DNA of 34,058 nt from Glycomyces buryatensis (GTDB lineage: Bacteria; Actinomycetota; Actinomycetes; Mycobacteriales; Micromonosporaceae). The stretch spans positions 1 through 34,058 of the forward strand of contig NZ_STGY01000054.1 in the NCBI RefSeq assembly GCF_004912275.1. The letters run 5' to 3'. A program made the translations under genes and the position numbers. A model generated the notes under the pieces. That model did not search any database. It saw only the letters and a list, made by a program, of their open reading frames with translations, and was not told the DNA's origin. This document shows positions 1-7,094 of this stretch, piece after piece (position 1 is the first letter of the stretch; the number at the start of each line of letters is the position of its first letter).

Positions 1-2801
1 TTGGTCACCCTGCCGTCCACGGCATCCGCCGAGGCCATCGTGACGTCGGAGATCGTTCCGGGGACCTCGCTGCGCTCGCCGAAGACGTGGAACTCGCCTA
101 TCGACCAGATGCCCGGGTAGGCCGGGTCGATCGGGGGGCCGGGGTTGTCGAGCTGGAGCTTGAAGTAGCGGTACTGCTCTCCCTGGTGCTCGTCGACCAC
201 CGGGATGGTCTCGAAATCGTTGGTGTCGCTGGTCTCTCGCGAGCTCAGCAGATCCCAGGTGATCCCGTCGTTCGAGCCGTACACGTTGGTGCCCTGCGAG
301 CGCATCGGGAAGGCGAAGTTCGCCTGGAGGCCGATCTCCTCGGCCGCGACCCGGTATCCGGGGCCGAAGTCGAGGTAGAACGAGCCCGCCCGCACGTCGC
401 CGTTCTTGTTGTACTTGCTGCCGTCGGCCATCGCCGCGACGGCGCCCTCGTTGAGGACGGTCGCGGTGACGAGCTCCGGGTAGTCCAGCGAGCCGTCGTC
501 GAGCTGCGGGTTGAGCAGACTCAGGGCGGCGATCGTCTCCTGGAGCGCGGTGAAGGCCTCGCGGAACTCGGCGTCGGTCCCGGTGTCGGTGAGCGCTTCG
601 GCGTCGGCCAGGGCGGCCTGGAAGGGCTCGTAGGTCGCGGCGGTGTAGACGGCGTCAGGGTCGACGGTGTCGTCGAGGAGCTTGTCGATCATCTCGGCGC
701 GGTCCTCGGCCACGACCAGTTCGAAGGTCCGCGCGGCGACGGTCTCGCCGTCGTCGGCGACGACCTGCACCTCGTGCCGGCCGGCGTCGGCCTCGGTCGG
801 GGTCCAGGACAGGGTCCCGGCGTCGAACGAGGCGCCTTCGGGCAGGCCCTGAGCCGTGTAGGAGACGTTCCCTCCGGTGTCGTCCGCGGCGAGGTCGAGC
901 TTGGTCTCGGTGCCGGCGGTGAGGTAGAAGGGGTTGTCGGCCTGCTTGAACTCGGGCGCGGTCAGGTCGGTCTGCCCGGAGAGGATCACGCTGTGGAGGT
1001 CCACTGTGATTCCATCGGCGCCGGTGAGCCGGAAGAAGTTGAGGGTGTTGCCGCCCGCCGGATAGGCGATGTAGCGCCACTCGCCCCCGGTGTCGGGGAG
1101 TTCGCGCTCCGCGATCGTGTGCGCCGGTTCCTCGTTCGGATTGAGCCCGGTCGGCTCCTCGTTGGCGAGCACCTCCAGGTCCGCCGGGCCGTTGCTGCGG
1201 TACTTCAGACCGATCACGGTGTCCTGGCCGCGTTCCATGCGGGGCATGGCGCTGGTCGTGCCGGTTTCGCTGAGGCTCGCGCGGGCGAAGGTCTCATCGT
1301 CCTCGGTGACGTACTCGGTGCCGTCGTCGAGCAGGAGGGAGTTGTCGTCGAAGTGCAGCGTCGGGTTCTCGGGCTGAGCGGGCGGGGCGTTCCCGGCCAG
1401 CTCCTCGGGGAAGGCGACCCAGTACTCGGGGTTCTTGTCCCCCTGGGCCCAGAAGTTCGACACGCCCGTGCCGCGGTAGAAGATCGGGCCGTCCATTCGC
1501 GACGCCAGCAGCGACAGGTGCGGGGCCTCGGCCTCGAGGTCGACGCCGCGTTCGATCGAGTACTCGTAATAGAGCTCGGCGACGGAGATCATGTTGTACA
1601 TGCGGCCGCGGTAGGCCTGCGAGATCGTGCCGTTCCAGCCGCGCTCGTCGATCCACGGGACCTGCCCGCCCATCATGAACTTGTACAGCTGTTCGGCGCC
1701 GTCGAGGAGGCGCCGGTCGAAGAAGTCGTAGGCGCTCACCGCATTGTCAGCGCTGGAGACGGTCCCATCCACGGGATCGACCTTGGTGCTCTGGACTTCC
1801 AGCATCCTGGCCAGGCCGGCGAAGTTGTCGACATTGGCCTCGCTGTGGGCGTTGTCGCGGCCCATCTCGCGGACCTGCACGAAGTCCTCGCCATAGGGGT
1901 TGTCCGGGTCGTCGGCCTCGATGAGCGGCATCTGCGGGACCATGGCGCCGTTGATGTAGTCGTCGAACGAGGTGTTCACCGTGTACCACTCGACGCCCGT
2001 GGCGTAGCCCTCGGTGTCGTCGGCATAGATCGCGGTCGCGATGCGCCCGAACAGCCCGAAGTTGTGCTGGTTCATCCACCTCTCGTTGGAGAAGTTGAAG
2101 ACGTCAACGATCGGGTTCGCATAGTTGCCAAGCAGATTCGCGTCGTCGGTCTCGCTCCACACGACGTCGTAGCCGTCGTACTCGCCGGGGCTGTCGTCAT
2201 CGAGGGGCTCGGTGGCGCGGATGATCTCGGCGGCCATGAGGTGCTGGTACAGCGGGTGTCCGGTGTGGATGTGCGCGTCGGGGAAGTACTTGTAGCCGTC
2301 GGGGTTCATGCTCGCCCAGGTGCGCAGGACCTGGATCGCGTTCTTGCGGTAGACCTCGTCACCGGTCATCGTCCACATGAGGGACTGGGTGAGGGCGCCG
2401 AAGGAGTCCCTGGTCTGACGGCCGCGCAGGCTCCCGTGGTTGTAGTTCGGATCGAGCGCCACGTCCGGCTCGGAGGCGGACTTCGAGTTCGACGCCCGGA
2501 AGGTCTTGGACGCGTGGCCAGTGGCCGCCATGGCGTCGAAGTAGGAGGCCCAAGGCTCCTGGCCGGTGCGGACCATCTCCTGGGCGTTGCGCAGGTCGTC
2601 GGCAGACAGGCCCACGCCGGGGTGGACGAACCCGGCGTCGCTGACCGTCTCGTTGATCTCCACGACATTGTCGGTGATGAGATCGGCGGCGCCCGCACCC
2701 TGGGCGGGCGCCGCCGTCGCGGTCAACGTCCCTGCCGCCACCGCTACCGCGGCGACTATCGAGCGCAGCCACCGGGGCCTGCGCTTCTCGACTTGCCTCA
2801 T
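1..2801 (-). CDS. Secreted multidomain alginate-lyase-family polysaccharide lyase, 3' end outside window
   Basis: The reading frame is open from an ATG at 2801 to the window edge (933 codons), so the C-terminus is missing. Residues 1 to about 34 are a signal peptide: a basic start, then an Ala/Val-rich core ending near APAQGAGA. The next ~400 residues resemble the alpha/alpha-toroid fold of the alginate lyase family (PL5/PL17-like), with NQHNFG and RDNAHSE stretches typical of these active sites. Then come a CBM-like beta domain (WRYIAYPAGG), an Ig/cadherin-like putative domain (GLPEGASFD...LSWTPTEADAG), a short helical FIVAR-like segment and an F5/8 type C (discoidin) domain running off the edge. 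It should act outside the cell on an acidic polysaccharide; the substrate is not readable. A LacI-type palindrome lies 35 bp upstream and is shared with the galactosidase gene behind it. Domain order is seen directly; the exact lyase family is inferred. Confidence 0.8.
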   Translation of the reverse strand, partial: MRQVEKRRPRWLRSIVAAVAVAAGTLTATAAPAQGAGAADLITDNVVEINETVSDAGFVHPGVGLSADDLRNAQEMVRTGQEPWASYFDAMAATGHASKTFRASNSKSASEPDVALDPNYNHGSLRGRQTRDSFGALTQSLMWTMTGDEVYRKNAIQVLRTWASMNPDGYKYFPDAHIHTGHPLYQHLMAAEIIRATEPLDDDSPGEYDGYDVVWSETDDANLLGNYANPIVDVFNFSNERWMNQHNFGLFGRIATAIYADDTEGYATGVEWYTVNTSFDDYINGAMVPQMPLIEADDPDNPYGEDFVQVREMGRDNAHSEANVDNFAGLARMLEVQSTKVDPVDGTVSSADNAVSAYDFFDRRLLDGAEQLYKFMMGGQVPWIDERGWNGTISQAYRGRMYNMISVAELYYEYSIERGVDLEAEAPHLSLLASRMDGPIFYRGTGVSNFWAQGDKNPEYWVAFPEELAGNAPPAQPENPTLHFDDNSLLLDDGTEYVTEDDETFARASLSETGTTSAMPRMERGQDTVIGLKYRSNGPADLEVLANEEPTGLNPNEEPAHTIAERELPDTGGEWRYIAYPAGGNTLNFFRLTGADGITVDLHSVILSGQTDLTAPEFKQADNPFYLTAGTETKLDLAADDTGGNVSYTAQGLPEGASFDAGTLSWTPTEADAGRHEVQVVADDGETVAARTFELVVAEDRAEMIDKLLDDTVDPDAVYTAATYEPFQAALADAEALTDTGTDAEFREAFTALQETIAALSLLNPQLDDGSLDYPELVTATVLNEGAVAAMADGSKYNKNGDVRAGSFYLDFGPGYRVAAEEIGLQANFAFPMRSQGTNVYGSNDGITWDLLSSRETSDTNDFETIPVVDEHQGEQYRYFKLQLDNPGPPIDPAYPGIWSIGEFHVFGERSEVPGTISDVTMASADAVDGRVT

Positions 2802-2835
2802 TGCAGAGTCCTCTCATGGGGGCGACGATGGATTG

Positions 2836-2849
2836 GGATATCGTTATCC
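2836..2849. promoter_or_regulatory. LacI-type operator upstream of the lyase gene
   Basis: GGATATCGTTATCC is a near-palindrome around a central CG, the usual form of LacI-family operators. The identical 14-mer occurs at 5118-5131 upstream of the GH36 gene. Close by is a second inverted repeat, GCACGAT (2858-2864) and ATCGTGC (2875-2881), and TATCG/CGATA half-sites at 2853-2865. The site is 35 bp before the lyase ATG, where a repressor would block transcription. Confidence 0.6.
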
Positions 2850-2896
2850 ATCTATCGGCACGATAGTCCGTGCGATCGTGCTTAGCAAGAGATCGT

Positions 2897-2913
2897 CTCG
2901 CCTTTTAGGCGAG
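2897..2913 (-). terminator. Short hairpin after the alpha-galactosidase gene
   Basis: CTCGCCT and AGGCGAG form a perfect 7-bp stem with a 3-nt loop, starting about 26 bp after the galactosidase stop codon on the minus strand. No strong U-tract follows, so termination may be weak. It would separate the galactosidase from the lyase gene, which has its own operator. Confidence 0.4.
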
Positions 2914-2938
2914 GATATGGTTTTCCTGGTTTTTCCTG

Positions 2939-5002
2939 TCAGGTCCGTTCGGTGTCGAAGCGGAAGAGGCGGGCCGTGTGGCCGGGGACGGTGCGCAGCG
3001 TCAGGCCCCGTCTGTCGTGGTCGATCGCCCAGGGCGCCAGGGACTGCGGGAACACTTCGGTGACGGTGCCGCTCACGCCGGGGAGGTGGATGTCGGACGC
3101 GGCGTCGGCGCGGTCCCAGACGGCGAGCAGGGTTTCTCCGTCGCTGCAGTCCAGACCCAGGCAGACGACTTGGGCGTCCCAGGCCGGGAGTCCGAGCGGC
3201 CAGAACGGCACGGCGCGCGGGAGCCGGTCCCGCAGGCGCTTGTGGACGGCGACGGCGTCGGCCACGAGCGCCGACTGCTCGACTCGCAGCCGGTGCAGGA
3301 ACCCCGAGAGGTACAGCCGCCCTGACAGGCCCGTGACCAGGGTGAACGCGGTCTCTTCGGCGGTCATGTCGGCATGGGGGTAGGCCCAGTTGCCGCACTG
3401 CTCGGGCAGGATCGTGGCCGGGGCGGCCGCGGCGATGGGCGGGTAGCGGCGGTAGTCCTGCTGGTCGGTGGTCGACTGGAGGTGGCTCACGGCGAGGAGC
3501 GCGGCGTCGGCGCGCATGGCGCCGGAGGAGCAGTTCTCGATGAGCAGGTCCGGGTGCCGGTGCTGGACGGCGGCGAGCCAGTCACGGAAGGCGCGGGTGT
3601 GCCCCAGGAGTCCGGCGCCCGGTGCGGCCCCGCGCCAGTCGGTTCCGACGCCAGGGTTGATGTTGTAGTCGAGTTTGAGGTAGGAGATCCCGTAGTCGGC
3701 GACGAGGTGGTCGACGGTGTCGTCGAGGTGGGCGCGGGCCGCCCGGTGGCGGAAGTCGAGGTGGTAGCGCTCGTGCTCCTGGACGCGGGCGCCGAAGCGG
3801 TGGAAGAACGCCTCGGCGGGAAGCGTCTGGGCCGCAGGGCTTTTGACGCCGACGACCTCGGGTTCGAGCCACAGGCCGCTGCGCATGCCGCGGGAGTGGA
3901 TGCGGTCGATGACCTGCTTGAGTCCGCCCGTGAACCGGACGGGGGCTTCGCGCCACTCGCCGACGGTGGCCCACCAGTCGCCGATGGCGGGGTCGGCGAA
4001 CCAGCCGGCGTCGATGCAGAAGTATTCGGCGCCGGCGGCCGCGGCCGAGTCGATGAGCGGGTTCAGCGCCTCGGTGGAGGGCTGGCCCATGAGGGTGTTC
4101 ATGAAGTCGTTGTAGACGATCGGGAGCGCCGTGTCGGCCTCTCGCGGCTCGCGGGCCCAGCGGCGGTAGCGGGTCATCTCGGCCAGGGCGCCGTCGCGTC
4201 CGGCGTCCGAGAGGGCAAGGGCCACCGGGATGGTGGTGAAAGAGTCCCCGGGCTGGAGTTCGTGGGCGAAGTGGTGTTCGAGGTCGGTCGGGCCGAGCAG
4301 GCTGAGGACGGCGCCGGTGCGGGCCTGCGCGAGGTCGCACAGCCAGGTGGCGCTGGTCTCCAGCTGCCAGGCGAGGGCTTCGCCGCTGGCGGCGTCGGTC
4401 AGCAGGCCCGCGGCGAGGTGTTCGCCGGTGGACCAGGCGCCATGGCTGCCGTAGGAGAAGTGGCCGCGCCCGTCCTGGCCGTGGAAGGCCAGGTCGATGG
4501 AGGGAAGCAGGTCCCTCACGGGGGTGGTCCGCCAGCGGTTCTCGGCGAGCCATTCGCTGTGGGCGTATGCGAGTGCGAATCCGTCGAGCGCGGTTTCGCT
4601 GGTGCCGAGGCCGAAGGTCGCGGTGGAGGCGGCGGTGAGGACGACGGGGCCCGTGCCGGTGTTCTCGATGGTGCTCTGGATGCGGAGCGCGCGGGTGCCG
4701 TGGGGCCTGGTGAGGGTGGTGCGCACTTCGATGCCGGTGGTCTCGTCGCGCTGGGCGACGACGGCCGAGTCGGCGTCCGGGCTCTTGGCCGCCTCGTATC
4801 CGGTGCACCGCAGCCGGGTTCCGACGGCGGACCGGAAGTAGGCCTGGCTGGTTCGCTCCCGCTGCTCGTCGGCGGTGAAGATCTCCACCAGCGGCACGTC
4901 TGACCGTCCGAGCAGCGCCGACCGGTCGAGCCCGACCAGGGCGACGGGGCGGTCGGCGTCCCAGTCCAGTTCCACGAATGCCGGGCTCCCCAAGGGAGAC
5001 AA
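2939..5002 (-). CDS. GH36 alpha-galactosidase, cytoplasmic
   Basis: The 687-aa protein has the GH36 layout: an N-terminal beta-supersandwich (about 1-290), a catalytic TIM barrel (about 290-600) and a C-terminal beta domain. The nucleophile is D445 in YLKLDYN. ENCSSGAMRAD (489-499) is the conserved substrate-site loop, and the acid/base is most likely D513 in STTDQQDY, by spacing to characterised GH36 enzymes. There is no signal peptide, so it should hydrolyse terminal alpha-galactosides after uptake. The start is a TTG with a weak ribosome-binding site. It is preferred because GH36 proteins begin a few residues before the W/LGSPAFVEL-type strand, and no ATG or GTG exists in the open frame upstream. 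The 14-bp operator at 5118 is shared with the lyase gene, suggesting joint induction. Confidence 0.9.
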   Translation of the reverse strand: MSPLGSPAFVELDWDADRPVALVGLDRSALLGRSDVPLVEIFTADEQRERTSQAYFRSAVGTRLRCTGYEAAKSPDADSAVVAQRDETTGIEVRTTLTRPHGTRALRIQSTIENTGTGPVVLTAASTATFGLGTSETALDGFALAYAHSEWLAENRWRTTPVRDLLPSIDLAFHGQDGRGHFSYGSHGAWSTGEHLAAGLLTDAASGEALAWQLETSATWLCDLAQARTGAVLSLLGPTDLEHHFAHELQPGDSFTTIPVALALSDAGRDGALAEMTRYRRWAREPREADTALPIVYNDFMNTLMGQPSTEALNPLIDSAAAAGAEYFCIDAGWFADPAIGDWWATVGEWREAPVRFTGGLKQVIDRIHSRGMRSGLWLEPEVVGVKSPAAQTLPAEAFFHRFGARVQEHERYHLDFRHRAARAHLDDTVDHLVADYGISYLKLDYNINPGVGTDWRGAAPGAGLLGHTRAFRDWLAAVQHRHPDLLIENCSSGAMRADAALLAVSHLQSTTDQQDYRRYPPIAAAAPATILPEQCGNWAYPHADMTAEETAFTLVTGLSGRLYLSGFLHRLRVEQSALVADAVAVHKRLRDRLPRAVPFWPLGLPAWDAQVVCLGLDCSDGETLLAVWDRADAASDIHLPGVSGTVTEVFPQSLAPWAIDHDRRGLTLRTVPGHTARLFRFDTERT

Positions 5003-5117
5003 CGCTTGCCGAGAATCGCGCCCGGCTTCAAGTCCGATGGTGATGACTGGCTCCTCGATAGGGGTGGCATTCCGAAACAGCGGGCCCGCCAGACAATGGG
5101 GGCGGACCCGTTCCGAA

Positions 5118-5139
5118 GGATATCGTTATCCCAACGATA
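5118..5139. promoter_or_regulatory. LacI-type operator upstream of the alpha-galactosidase gene
   Basis: 5118-5131 is the same GGATATCGTTATCC as at 2836-2849. It overlaps a second perfect inverted repeat, TATCGTT (5121-5127) and AACGATA (5133-5139), separated by 5 nt. It lies 116 bp before the TTG start of the galactosidase gene. The AT-rich core stands out in this GC-rich DNA. Confidence 0.6.
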
Positions 5140-5200
5140 CAGCCATCCCCCGCCCGCCGCATCCGCATATCAAGCCTGTTCAGCCGTGGGCGAAACGTAT

Positions 5201-5220
5201 GGAACCGGCCCGTTCGTTCC
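5201..5220. promoter_or_regulatory. Candidate operator before the PopR-like gene
   Basis: GAACCGG (5202-5208) and CCCGTTC (5209-5215) form a 14-bp palindrome with one mismatch; an outer GGAAC/GTTCC pair spans 5201-5220. It ends 14 bp before the regulator ATG, so autoregulation is possible. It is weak evidence on its own. Confidence 0.25.
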
Positions 5221-5234
5221 GCCTACGGTGGGGT

Positions 5235-5678
5235 ATGACCGATACCACGTCACTGTCCGAGACCTCCCCCGAGCCGGCCTCGAAGCAGCCATCGGCACCG
5301 CGGGGCCCGGCCGCACCGGCGCCGGGCGCACCGATGGACACACCGTCGGGAGTGCCGACGGGTGCACCGACTGGTGCGCCCGCCCGTGACGAGCCATTGT
5401 GGCGCGACGCGCTCGGTGAGCGGCTGCGCTGCGCGAGGCGCGAGCGCGGCGAGAAGTTGTCCGAGACCGCCGGCCGCGCCGGGATCTCGCCGCAGTACCT
5501 GTCCGAGATGGAGCGCGGCGTCAAGGAGCCTTCGAGCGAGATGATCGCGGCGGTCGCCGGGGCGCTCGACCTGTCGCTGGCCGAGCTGACCCTCGCGGTC
5601 GCCGAGCGCCTGCTCTCGACGCAGATCACCGCGTGCGTCGGGGCGAGCGCCCGGGCGGCATACGCCTTGGCGGCGTAG
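5235..5678 (+). CDS. popR: PopR/ClgR-like XRE-family regulator of clpP, with ssrA-like C-terminus
   Basis: The 147-aa protein has a Pro/Ala-rich flexible N-terminus (1-55), a helix-turn-helix at about 60-115 with the ClgR/PopR signature GISPQYLSEMERGVKEPSSE, and a short tail ending in AAYALAA. In Streptomyces, PopR activates clpP3-clpP4 and is itself removed by the housekeeping ClpP through its last two alanines (established for that family). Here the last five residues equal the end of the classic ssrA tag (YALAA). The gene is convergent with the clpP pair, separated only by a hairpin. The ATG at 5235 is chosen because the upstream part of the open frame overlaps the galactosidase leader and does not look coding. 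Naming as popR rather than clgR rests on the clpP3/clpP4-like neighbours. Confidence 0.8.
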   Translation: MTDTTSLSETSPEPASKQPSAPRGPAAPAPGAPMDTPSGVPTGAPTGAPARDEPLWRDALGERLRCARRERGEKLSETAGRAGISPQYLSEMERGVKEPSSEMIAAVAGALDLSLAELTLAVAERLLSTQITACVGASARAAYALAA

Positions 5679-5711
5679 CCGACCCGAGCCCCAGCAGAAT
5701 GAACGGACTCA

Positions 5712-5745
5712 CCGGTCCCGGCGGGCCAAGGCCTGCCGGGACCGG
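5712..5745. terminator. Bidirectional hairpin terminator between popR-like and clpP genes
   Basis: CCGGTCCCGGC (5712-5722) pairs perfectly with GCCGGGACCGG (5735-5745); the 12-nt loop contains a further GGCC/GGCC pair. It sits exactly between the two convergent stop codons. Confidence 0.7.
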
Positions 5746-6333
5746 CTACTTCTCTTCCATCATGTGGTCGATGAGCCCGTAGGCCTTCGCCGTCTCCGCG
5801 GTGAAGACGCGGTCCCGATCGGTGTCGGCCCGCAGCGTCTCGGGCGTCTGTCCGGTGTGCCGCGACAGGATGTTCTCGATGGCGGCGCGGACGCGGACGA
5901 CCTCGTCGGCCTGCAGGATCAGGTCCGGGATCGTGCCGCGGCCCTGCGCCGCGGGCTGGTCCAGGATGACCCGCGCGTGCGGCAGCGCGGCCCGCTTCCC
6001 CGGCGCCCCGGCCGCGAGGAGCACGGCGCCGACCGCCACGGCCTGGCCCACGCACGTCGTCGCCACCTTGGAACGGATGTAGCGCATGGTGTCGTAGATC
6101 CCGAGCATCGCGTTCGGGTCGCCGCCTTCGCAGTTGATGTAGAGCTGGATGTCACGGTCGGGATTGGTGGCCTCGAGGTGGAGCAGCTGCGCGATGAGCG
6201 CATTGGCGACGCCGGCGTCGATCGCGGTGCCGAGGTAGACGATCCGCTCGCTGAGCAGGTGCGAGTAGACGTCCATGATCCGTTCGCCGCGCGGGTGGTT
6301 GGCGATGACGTTGGGGATGGCGTAGGTGCTCAT
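5746..6333 (-). CDS. clpP4: ClpP-family subunit lacking catalytic Ser and His (ClpP4-like pseudo-protease)
   Basis: The 195-aa protein has the full ClpP fold signature (IYDTMRYI, LLAAGAPGKR, TAKAYGLID) but not the active site. The position of the nucleophilic serine in the usual GQAASMG motif reads GQAVAVG, with Ala100. The usual IHQP histidine motif reads LDQP, with Asp125. Only the third triad residue, D174 in TDRDR, remains. The N-terminal IPNVI... region and an altered CEGGDPNA loop replace the usual GGS loop. Its ATG overlaps the stop of the upstream clpP by one base (TGATG), so the two should be made in a fixed ratio. It is likely a structural partner in a mixed ClpP tetradecamer, comparable to ClpR in plastids and cyanobacteria. 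Confidence 0.85.
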   Translation of the reverse strand: MSTYAIPNVIANHPRGERIMDVYSHLLSERIVYLGTAIDAGVANALIAQLLHLEATNPDRDIQLYINCEGGDPNAMLGIYDTMRYIRSKVATTCVGQAVAVGAVLLAAGAPGKRAALPHARVILDQPAAQGRGTIPDLILQADEVVRVRAAIENILSRHTGQTPETLRADTDRDRVFTAETAKAYGLIDHMMEEK

Positions 6334-6959
6334 CAGACGGCTCCTTCCACGGCCAGGCCCAGGCCGATGTTCCGGTGGATGCGCGGCGCGATCTCGTCGA
6401 AGGACGTCACCACCGCGTCGATGAACCCGTACTCCAGCGCCTCGCGGGCCGTGTACCAGCGGTCGTGCAGCGAGTCCTCGAAGACCTGGTCCATGCTCTG
6501 GCCGGTGTCCTCGGCGATGAGGCCCAGGACGGTGTCGCGGGTGTGCCGTAGATCGTTGGCCTGCAACTCGATGTCGACGGCGGTGCCTCCGATGCCGGCC
6601 GAGCCCTGGTGCATCAGCACCCGCGCGTGCGGCAGGGCGCGGCGTTTCCCGGGTGTTCCGGCGGAGAGCAGGAACTGGCCCGCGCTGCACGCGATGCCCA
6701 CCGCCAGTGTGGACACCGGGCAGGGGACGATCCGCATGATGTCGCGGATGGCCAGCATCGACGGGACCGAACCGCCCGGGGAGTGGATCCACAGCGCGAT
6801 GTCCGCCGACGAGTTCTCCGCGGCGAGCGCCATCATCTGCGTCGCCAGCAGGGTCCCGTTGTCGTCGTCCAGTACGCCGTCGAGGACGAGCACCCGCTGC
6901 TGGTACAGCTCGCGGCGCGCCCGTTCATTGAACATCGGTGGTCTCGATTCTTCGCTCAT
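6333..6959 (-). CDS. clpP3: ClpP-family serine protease subunit with intact triad (ClpP3-like)
   Basis: The 208-aa protein is a ClpP peptidase subunit with Ser92 in CSAG, His117 in LMHQ and Asp166 in HDRW, so the catalytic triad is complete. Other ClpP marks are HSPGGSV (59-65), SAGTPGKRRALP and REALEYGFID. It should form the proteolytic chamber that works with ClpX or ClpC ATPases. The ATG at 6959 is used; a GTG at 6995 would add 12 residues and an internal ATG at 6936 would remove 8. It is the first gene of a two-gene operon with the inactive ClpP downstream. The nearby regulator and the palindrome at 7009 suggest PopR-type activation. Confidence 0.88.
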   Translation of the reverse strand: MSEESRPPMFNERARRELYQQRVLVLDGVLDDDNGTLLATQMMALAAENSSADIALWIHSPGGSVPSMLAIRDIMRIVPCPVSTLAVGIACSAGQFLLSAGTPGKRRALPHARVLMHQGSAGIGGTAVDIELQANDLRHTRDTVLGLIAEDTGQSMDQVFEDSLHDRWYTAREALEYGFIDAVVTSFDEIAPRIHRNIGLGLAVEGAV

Positions 6960-7008
6960 GACTCCACGGTGCGCCGCGTTCCCCCAGTGCGCCACCGAAT
7001 CCGCCCTG

Positions 7009-7020
7009 AGCGGATCCGCT
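7009..7020. promoter_or_regulatory. Palindrome upstream of the clpP operon, candidate regulator site
   Basis: AGCGGATCCGCT is a perfect 12-bp palindrome 50 bp before the first clpP ATG. Two direct copies of GGCGCAC-type sequence lie between it and the start. It is a plausible site for the adjacent PopR-like protein, but I do not recall the family consensus well enough to claim a match. Confidence 0.3.
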
Positions 7021-7048
7021 GTGAGCAGCGTGGCGGCACAGAACAGGC

Positions 7049-7083
7049 CCGAGCCCCCGCCGGGCGGTCCGGTGGGGGCTCGG
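7049..7083 (-). terminator. Hairpin terminator after the carboxylesterase gene
   Basis: CCGAGCCCCCGCC (7049-7061) pairs with GGTGGGGGCTCGG (7071-7083), 13 pairs with one G-T wobble and a 9-nt loop. It starts 12 bp after the esterase stop codon and before the clpP promoter region. Confidence 0.65.
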
Positions 7084-7094
7084 CCGGGAGGCGG

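Noticed and set aside
87..2885. 932-codon open frame on the plus strand
   Set aside because: It is the antisense shadow of the lyase gene; the minus-strand frame gives a signal peptide and recognisable domains, while the plus frame gives low-complexity Val/Gly/Arg-rich sequence. The same applies to long plus-strand frames at 25476-27650 and 6609-8561 and to the minus-strand frame at 32217-34037.
5003..5110. Upstream extension or frameshift of the alpha-galactosidase gene
   Set aside because: The frame stays open beyond the TTG start and an ATG at 5070 exists in another frame, but GH36 N-termini align with the TTG start and there is no ATG or GTG in the correct frame.
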